Shown here: positions 42,801 through 47,399 of the stretch, piece by piece | Numbering within the stretch: the first letter of the stretch is position 1 | Layout: each line of letters opens with the position of its first letter | Assembly: GCF_028288105.1 (NCBI RefSeq) | Contig: NZ_JAQBOI010000181.1 | Span: 1-47,399, forward strand | DNA length: 47,399 bases | From: Mucilaginibacter sp. | Lineage (GTDB): Bacteria; Bacteroidota; Bacteroidia; Sphingobacteriales; Sphingobacteriaceae | Direction of reading: 5' to 3' | The notes under the pieces: model-generated | Told to the model about the DNA's origin: nothing | Database searches by the model: none | Seen by the model: only the letters and a program-made list of their open reading frames with translations | Made by a program: the position numbers and the translations under genes

Positions 42801-42861
42801 TAATAAGGATTTTTATCCTAAAACCCGCACTTTAAGCGTAGGTATAACCGCATCATTTTAA
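39859..42861 (+). CDS. SusC/RagA-family TonB-linked outer membrane protein
   Basis: The 1000-aa protein has a signal peptide, a carboxypeptidase-regulatory-like domain (GTVTDEKNEPLPGVSVVVAG), a TonB-plug start (DVVVIGYGTSSKKDVTGAI) and plug end (YGSRASNGVIIVTTK), followed by a long beta-barrel that ends in an aromatic-rich strand with terminal Phe. It imports oligomeric substrate through the outer membrane with the SusD partner 19 bp downstream. No N-terminal FecR-interacting STN domain is present, so a sigma/anti-sigma signalling role is unlikely. Confidence 0.97.
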   Translation: MKQIYKRLLNGACIHSRQWVLLLCAIIFSVSPVFSQTGRTIKGTVTDEKNEPLPGVSVVVAGTTVGVMTDAKGNYSLNVSGESAVLRFTSIGYTSKEVRVGTNSTINVNMLPDAKQLKDVVVIGYGTSSKKDVTGAITSVKAEDFNAGVLTTPAELLQGKVAGLNITKSGDPNKQPATILRGPSTFREGAAQEPFYVIDGVPGASIDLLAPADIESIDVLKDASSTAIYGSRASNGVIIVTTKKSKTGQTRLSYSAYGAMEKVSKNIDMLSADELRKYLADNGVAPLAKPLDDDGSNTNWQDLALKTSYSQNHNLSYGGAGTNSDYGASVNYYKNNGVLKNTDLERTVFKGYINQRFFDDRLKLGLTLTNSVTKKNDVFQTQVLPGILFYLPTVSPYNPDGSYKENLTRTGSGPLNPLSLIDNNFTKTDNNKTLINGIVQVDILKGLRFTLSGSTQKDQNNINSYLNSKSGLAIGANGVANRSAFNSTTNVAEAYLNYDRDFGLHSIKLLGGYSYQQDRTNDGFGVQTQGFSNDNLTYNNLFFSNPTNLSQIQFNQNYISTLRLISYYGRVQYKYNDKYLLQASLREDGSSAFGLDQRHGYFPAVSAGWRIISEKFMESLPVISDLKLRAGYGVSGNSLGFDAFTAQLIYGIPPGGGKFLSNGNITNPIGPVRNDNPGLKWESTSTTNIGLDFGLLNNRLTGSVDYYIKKTSDLIYTYQVSTTQYFYPFFTTNVGRIKNSGIEVVLNAVPVKSQSFTWRTSFNVSHNKNVVESLSNDKFAINFIQTAQLGGKGQSSLSSQIIQPGYAVGTYNLWHYVGKNENGVSTYQKADGSITASQPLSTDQRIAGSAQPKFIYGWSNTFLYKNFDFNFLVRGVTGNKILNGTLASLNNPADSKFQNIPRFTLGESFKDINAYLMSDRFLESGAYLRLDNATLGYTIRPNLKTIKSVRLYLSGNNIFIITNYRGIDPEINIGGLTPGIDNKDFYPKTRTLSVGITASF

Positions 42862-42880
42862 CTATCAATCAATAACATAG

Positions 42881-44467
42881 ATGAAAAAGATAATTTTATT
42901 ATGTGCCGTATTAGCAGTGCTTGCCGGCGCTTATTCATGTACTAAATTAGATGTGCCTGTAGAATCGCAGTACGTAAAATCTAATTTCCCCATAACCGAT
43001 GCAGATTATAATGCATTATTAGGGACTATCTACTCCAACTTATCGTCGAACTACGCGGTGCCTTACTGGCGAATGCAGGAGCTATCTACAGATGAAGCCA
43101 TACTACCCGCCCGCGATGGTAACTTTGACGACGGTGGGCAGTACCGCCAGTTACATTATCACACCTGGACGTTTGACCATGCCAACGTTACAGGTGTATG
43201 GCAATGGGGCTTTGGCGGTGTAAACACATGTAACCGTATCATAAGTGTTATAAACGCTTCACCATCTTCAGAAGAGAAAAAGACCGCCTCTATTGCCGAG
43301 GTAAGGGCAATGCGGGCACTCTACAATTACTTTATGATGGACCTGTATGGTAACATTCCCATCATTACCGATTTCCCGGTTGCCAACCTGCCGGCAACAC
43401 AATCACGTGCTAAGGCTTTCCAGTTTATCGAAAGCGAATTACTAAATGTTATACCACAGTTGCCTGTAAAAAATGGCAGCAATGCTACATTGTATTATGG
43501 CCGCCCTACTAAAGCCATGGCTTTTGCTTTGTTAGAAAAAATGTACCTAAATGCGCAAGTGTACACAGGTACGGCAAAATATACCGAAGCTGTTGCTATG
43601 GCCGATAGCGTTTTAAAGAATAGTAATTATAGCCTTGACGCCAAATACCGCGATATATTTTTGCCAAATAACGGCCCGCAGATAAACGAAACCATATTTG
43701 CCATCCCTTATGATCAGCAAATCCCCGGCAATCAATTTACCAGGTTTGGTTTCTTCTACTATCTGGTAAATGCTTATGGGTTTAATGTGGGCTTAAGCAT
43801 AGCAATGAGCACCACACCCGAATTTTATAACAGGTTTAACTTACCCGGAGATGCACGTACTAAAACCTGGCTTGCAGGCCCGCAATTTGCACCTGATGGC
43901 AGCGGCGGTTTTACTAACCAGCCGGTTTATTACCCGGGTACTACAACTCAAATTTACATCGAGCCAAAACTAACCCTGGTTCCTGGTAAGCCTATGGATT
44001 TGGGTAACACCATTGCCAGCCAGTCAGAAGGTGTCAGATCTATAAAGTACTATCCGGATCCAACCATTATACAAGCTACCCGATTAAATGGTAACGATGT
44101 GCCTGTTTTTAGGTTAGCCGATGTAATGATGATGAAGGCTGAAGCTATATTACGTGGCGCAACAGCTACAACGGTTAATGGCGAATTACAAACACCCGAC
44201 GTATTGGTTAACAAAATTCGTGCGCGTGCAGGTGCCCCGGCGGTTGCAGGTATTGATTTAGACGGTTTGCTGGACGAACGTGCCCGCGAGTTCTCGTGGG
44301 AAGCATGGCGCCGTAATGACCTGATCCGTTTTGGGAAATTTGAAGTAGAATACCCGCTGCCTAACGATGTGCTAACCATGGATAAGAGTGTTACCCGCAG
44401 GATATACCCTGTACCGGCAGCAGAAATAAGGCTTAATCCGAACCTGGTTCAAAACCCTGGTTATTAA
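42881..44467 (+). CDS. SusD/RagB-family outer membrane lipoprotein
   Basis: The 528-aa protein has a lipoprotein signal peptide ending LAGAYSC with lipobox Cys at 20. The first part matches the N-terminal SusD-like region (AEVRAMRALYNYFMMDLYGN), a tetratricopeptide-like core and the C-terminal RagB/SusD domain (NKIRARAG, LLDERAREFSWEAWRRNDLIRFGKF, YPVPAAEI). It binds substrate at the cell surface and caps the SusC pore. A strong hairpin separates it from the next gene. Confidence 0.97.
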   Translation: MKKIILLCAVLAVLAGAYSCTKLDVPVESQYVKSNFPITDADYNALLGTIYSNLSSNYAVPYWRMQELSTDEAILPARDGNFDDGGQYRQLHYHTWTFDHANVTGVWQWGFGGVNTCNRIISVINASPSSEEKKTASIAEVRAMRALYNYFMMDLYGNIPIITDFPVANLPATQSRAKAFQFIESELLNVIPQLPVKNGSNATLYYGRPTKAMAFALLEKMYLNAQVYTGTAKYTEAVAMADSVLKNSNYSLDAKYRDIFLPNNGPQINETIFAIPYDQQIPGNQFTRFGFFYYLVNAYGFNVGLSIAMSTTPEFYNRFNLPGDARTKTWLAGPQFAPDGSGGFTNQPVYYPGTTTQIYIEPKLTLVPGKPMDLGNTIASQSEGVRSIKYYPDPTIIQATRLNGNDVPVFRLADVMMMKAEAILRGATATTVNGELQTPDVLVNKIRARAGAPAVAGIDLDGLLDERAREFSWEAWRRNDLIRFGKFEVEYPLPNDVLTMDKSVTRRIYPVPAAEIRLNPNLVQNPGY

Positions 44468-44485
44468 TAAAATAAATTAAGAAAC

Positions 44486-44510
44486 AACAGCCGGGTAACA
44501 ACCGGCTGTT
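44486..44510 (+). terminator. Intercistronic hairpin, probable attenuator or partial terminator
   Basis: Arms AACAGCCGG and CCGGCTGTT with a 7-nt loop form a perfect 9-bp stem followed only by TAATAT, so it lacks a strong T tract. It may protect the SusCD transcript 3' end and reduce downstream expression. Confidence 0.65.
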
Positions 44511-44523
44511 TAATATAAGATAT

Positions 44524-45600
44524 ATGAGATATTTATCTGGTTTACTGCTTATCACACTATTGCCTCTTTCAAACTTAAATGAACCTGGCGATAATATTCC
44601 AATTAACCGTATACAGGTTATTGGTTCACACAATAGCTATAAAAAAGCGATTGACCCTAAGCTATTCAAGATCTTGCAAAAGGCAGATTCAACTTCAATG
44701 AGTAAGATAGATTACAGCCATATCAGCCTTACTGAACAGCTTAATTTAGGCTTGTTAGATCTGGAGATAGATGTTTATGCGGATACCGCCGGTGGAAAAT
44801 ACGCGCATCCGAAAGGGCTTGACTGGGCACCCGGCCAGCCGGCTTATGATACAGAGGGCTTAATGAAGCAACCCGGCTTCAAGGTTTTTCATATCCAGGA
44901 TATAGATTACCGCAGTAATTGCCCCACCTTTAAGCTATGCCTGCAGGAATTAAGGAAATGGTCTGACGCGCACCCGGGTCATCATCCCGTATTTATCACC
45001 ATGAATGCTAAGGATGAGCCATTGAAAAAAAGCGGCTTCACCGTTCCGGACAAGTTCACTTCATCAATATATGATAAACTGGATAAGGAAATAGCAGATT
45101 ACCTGGGCATTGATCACGTAATTACACCTGATAAGGTAAGAGGCGGATACAAAACGCTCGAGGAAGCAGTATTGCACCAAAATTGGCCAACATTAAAACA
45201 GGCAAAAGGTAAATTCATTTTCCTGCTGGACGAAGGGGGGCCTAAAACAGCTGTTTATATAGCCGGCCACCCATCGCTAAAGGGTAGGGTGCTTTTCACC
45301 AACTCAGAACCCGGCACGCCCGAGGCAGCCATACATGTAATGAACAATTCTAAGAAAGACCTGGCCGGTATCCAGGCGTTAGTAAAAAAAGGATACATCA
45401 TCCGTACAAGGGCAGATAGCGATACAAAAGAGGCCAGGGAAAATGACAAAAGCAGCTTTAATGCCGCTATGCAGTCGGGTGCGCAGATCATCTCTACAGA
45501 TTATTACAAAAAAAGCGAATCTTTTAAATCTGACTATGTCATCCGCTTCCCCGATGGCGGCTATTTCAGGATGAATCCCTTGTTTGCACAGGTACAATAA
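44524..45600 (+). CDS. Ca2+-dependent phosphatidylinositol-specific phospholipase C
   Basis: The 358-aa protein has a signal-peptide-like start (MRYLSGLLLITLLPLSNLN) and the TIM-barrel features of the Ca2+-dependent PI-PLC (PF16670) family: INRIQVIGSHNSYKKAI with His36, LGLLDLEIDVYAD (E81, D83, metal ligands), KVFHIQDIDY with His123 and HHPVFITMNAKDEP. The expected reaction is cleavage of phosphatidylinositol or glycerophosphoinositol to cyclic inositol phosphate. It follows SusD by 57 bp across a hairpin and precedes a phosphatase gene. Confidence 0.88.
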   Translation: MRYLSGLLLITLLPLSNLNEPGDNIPINRIQVIGSHNSYKKAIDPKLFKILQKADSTSMSKIDYSHISLTEQLNLGLLDLEIDVYADTAGGKYAHPKGLDWAPGQPAYDTEGLMKQPGFKVFHIQDIDYRSNCPTFKLCLQELRKWSDAHPGHHPVFITMNAKDEPLKKSGFTVPDKFTSSIYDKLDKEIADYLGIDHVITPDKVRGGYKTLEEAVLHQNWPTLKQAKGKFIFLLDEGGPKTAVYIAGHPSLKGRVLFTNSEPGTPEAAIHVMNNSKKDLAGIQALVKKGYIIRTRADSDTKEARENDKSSFNAAMQSGAQIISTDYYKKSESFKSDYVIRFPDGGYFRMNPLFAQVQ

Positions 45601-45663
45601 TCTTACTTATTTAGCCGGGACATACTCCATTTTTTATAAATCATTATAACATATCAACAGAAA

Positions 45664-46638
45664 ATGAAACGCAGAAACTTCATCAAAAACACCGCCCTTA
45701 CCACCCTGGGAGCGGCACTTATTTCACCATTAGCATCTTTAGCAGAAAGTAGTGGCGTTACCCACCTGGAAAGTGATGATCTGTCAAAGGCAGTGTTGAA
45801 AGATGAATATGATGTGCATTTTATAGCTATTGGCGATTGGGGCCGAAATGGTGAGTACGACCAGCAGGAGGTTGCTAAACAAATGGGGATTTGGGCTGCA
45901 GCCAATCCAAACAATTTTGTAATATCGGTTGGTGATAATTTTTATCCGAGAGGAGTAGTAAGCGAGAACGACCCATTATGGCATTATTCCTTTGAAAATA
46001 TTTATACGGCGCACTCCCTACAATGCGACTGGTACCCTGTTCTGGGCAATCATGATTATGGCTCGGAACCAGAGGCCCAGGTGCGTTATAGCAAGGTGAG
46101 TCGCCGGTGGAATATGCCGGCACTGTATTACACAAAGGAATTTTCGTTAGGCAAGACGGGTGATAAAGTTTTGATGCTGATGATAGACACCGACCCAATG
46201 CTCCATGACAACAAAAAGCAAGAGGTAGAGAAGCAAATGATCTGGATAAACGATACCCTAAAAAATACATCGGCAGATGTTAAATGGAAAATTGTAGTAG
46301 GGCACCATCCTTATTATACGGTAGGCCCCCGTATTAAAAATTATGACACCTTAACGGTGCGTGCAAAGCTTGCCCGGGTTTTTGAAACACATAAAGTGGA
46401 TGTTTATTTATCCGGCCATGATCACTCTTTACAGCACCTGAAACCGGAAGGGTATACACACCAGTTTATATCGGGCGCGGGATCTGAGCTAACGGGGGTA
46501 AGCACAGGTATACCTTACAGCCGTTTTCAGGCTTCAGACCATGGGTTTATGTATTTTGCTATCAACAAAAACAAGCTAAATGTTAAAGCCATAAATGCCG
46601 CTGGTACAGTTTTATATCAAACAGAATTGAGCAAGTAA
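45664..46638 (+). CDS. Tat-exported metallophosphoesterase, purple-acid-phosphatase-like
   Basis: The 324-aa protein starts KRRNFIK with a hydrophobic stretch, a Tat signal. It has the five metallophosphoesterase blocks: AIGDWG (D58), SVGDNFY (D91), VLGNHDYGS (N129, H130), VVGHHPYYTVG and LSGHDHSLQHL. The layout fits small purple acid phosphatases. It probably releases phosphate from products of the adjacent PI-PLC in the periplasm. The gap of 63 bp suggests cotranscription with the phospholipase gene. Confidence 0.9.
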   Translation: MKRRNFIKNTALTTLGAALISPLASLAESSGVTHLESDDLSKAVLKDEYDVHFIAIGDWGRNGEYDQQEVAKQMGIWAAANPNNFVISVGDNFYPRGVVSENDPLWHYSFENIYTAHSLQCDWYPVLGNHDYGSEPEAQVRYSKVSRRWNMPALYYTKEFSLGKTGDKVLMLMIDTDPMLHDNKKQEVEKQMIWINDTLKNTSADVKWKIVVGHHPYYTVGPRIKNYDTLTVRAKLARVFETHKVDVYLSGHDHSLQHLKPEGYTHQFISGAGSELTGVSTGIPYSRFQASDHGFMYFAINKNKLNVKAINAAGTVLYQTELSK

Positions 46639-46690
46639 GATAATTAGGGCAGGATAGAGGGTGATCTGGCTCATTTGCATGGTGCTTAAC

Positions 46691-47398
46691 TTACAAGTCC
46701 TGTATGAGTTGGTTTATCGTGGCCAGGTTATGTACGGCTGCGCCCATGGTGTTGTTGAAATAAGTATAAACCCTTTTGCCTTCAGCGAGCCATTGGTTGA
46801 TATTCTGCGCGTATTCGGCTAAAAAGTCGTCGGCGTAACTGCCGCGATAACCGCCGTTAGGGCCGTGAAACCGGAGGTAAATAAAATCGAGATCGAGCGG
46901 TTCGGGCGGGGCGGCGGAGGCAGGCAGGTCATGGATAACCATTGTCATATTCAGACTGGTAAGCAGTTGGTCGGTTTGTTCCTGATACAAAGAAGAGTGG
47001 CGCAGTTCTACCGCGATGTTCCAGGAATCATCTGCCTCACGGACCGCCTCCAGTAGCCGGCTAATCTGCGGAAATTGACCTGCGCGGATGCTGGGAGGAA
47101 ACTGTATCAGTAAACTGCCCTTTTTTTCGCCGGCTTCGCCAATTGCATCCATAAAACGGGTAATATCTTCCGGGTTAAACAGTAACTCCTTCTCGTGAGT
47201 AATGCCCTTCCATAATTTAAAGGTAAACCTAAAATGGTCGGGTACGCTTTCGCGCCATTTGCGGATGGTAGTGGCCTGCGGGATTTTATAAAAGGAACTG
47301 TTGATCTCGATACTATTGAAAAGAGAGGCGTAATAACAGAGCCGACTTTTGTCCTGAAATTCCGGCGGGTAAGCCGCCTTATTCGGGACAGGTAATAC
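46691..47398 (-). CDS. DUF72 (YecE-like) protein, 5' truncated by window edge
   Basis: The open frame continues to the right edge, so the N-terminus is missing; the ATG at 47152 is internal. Translation of the region upstream reads INSSFYKIPQATTIRKW and HFRFTFKLWKGITHEK, then GSLLIQFPPS, VELRHSSLY, YLRFHGPN and VYTYFNNTMGAAVHNL, the conserved blocks of the DUF72 TIM-barrel family. The function is unknown. It converges with the phosphatase gene. Confidence 0.92.
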   Translation of the reverse strand, partial: VLPVPNKAAYPPEFQDKSRLCYYASLFNSIEINSSFYKIPQATTIRKWRESVPDHFRFTFKLWKGITHEKELLFNPEDITRFMDAIGEAGEKKGSLLIQFPPSIRAGQFPQISRLLEAVREADDSWNIAVELRHSSLYQEQTDQLLTSLNMTMVIHDLPASAAPPEPLDLDFIYLRFHGPNGGYRGSYADDFLAEYAQNINQWLAEGKRVYTYFNNTMGAAVHNLATINQLIQDL

Positions 47399-47399
47399 C

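Noticed and set aside
1..47399. CRISPR array
   Set aside because: No series of regularly spaced near-identical short repeats was seen; the repeats found are isolated pairs.

Overview
The window looks like a chromosome segment from a Bacteroidota bacterium of the Sphingobacteriaceae (a Mucilaginibacter- or Pedobacter-like soil organism). The reasons are a SusC/SusD outer-membrane pair, a textbook Bacteroidota promoter (TTTG, 19 nt, TAnnTTTG) in front of a tRNA gene, ribosome-binding sites that are weak or absent, an IntDOT-type tyrosine recombinase, and DUF5703 and CehA-type secreted hydrolases. This assignment is inference from gene content.

Left flank (1-4213), ordinary chromosome: the 3' part of a polyprenyl-phosphate sugar-1-phosphate transferase, a Tat-exported GH27/GH36-like alpha-galactosidase, a DUF1801 protein, an alpha/beta hydrolase and a tRNA-Pro(TGG).

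Island (4199-30876, about 26.7 kb): the last 16 bases of the tRNA-Pro locus recur exactly at 30861-30876, so the block is an element integrated at the tRNA 3' end. Its left end carries the recombinase (4485-5726), a 63-nt three-way-junction structure that could be oriT, and a mobilization cassette (MobC-like protein, relaxase, membrane-anchored partner). I see no type IV secretion genes, so it is probably mobilizable rather than self-conjugative. A HigBA toxin-antitoxin pair follows. The remaining 22 kb is accessory cargo that reads as a defence island. It holds (a) a divergent locus of a PD-(D/E)XK-like protein facing a caspase-like protease with a zinc-knuckle C-terminal region plus a second nuclease-like protein; (b) a minus-strand run of a Cys-rich/helical protein, a 768-aa PD-(D/E)XK-like protein and an RNCITH-containing HEPN-like protein; (c) a protein with an ESCO/Eco1-like zinc finger and a GNAT-like end; (d) a 27-aa hydrophobic peptide before a strong terminator; (e) a 682-aa helical protein; (f) an overlapping three-gene operon of membrane protein, nuclease-like protein and DUF4238 protein, bracketed by diverged direct repeats; (g) a CHAT protease followed by a GNAT-like protein; and (h) a small acidic Bacteroidota protein. 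G+C content changes visibly from module to module, so the cargo looks assembled piecemeal.

Right flank (30877-47399): next to the island is a tight three-gene operon of a 260-aa protein of unknown family, an M4-like HExxH metalloprotease and a ComEC-type metallo-beta-lactamase-fold protein. It resembles an effector/protease/hydrolase conflict module. A DUF5703 glycoside hydrolase and a convergent CehA/McbA-type PHP hydrolase follow. Then comes a polysaccharide-utilization-style locus: SusC, SusD, a Ca2+-dependent PI-phospholipase C and a Tat-exported acid-phosphatase-like metallophosphoesterase, which together suggest uptake of inositol- or phosphoester-containing substrates. A DUF72 gene runs off the right edge.

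Best candidates for undescribed biology: the caspase/two-nuclease locus, the ESCO-like protein, the repeat-flanked membrane/nuclease/DUF4238 operon, the HEPN-containing minus-strand run, the CHAT-GNAT pair and the protease/MBL operon beside attR. All domain calls were made by eye.
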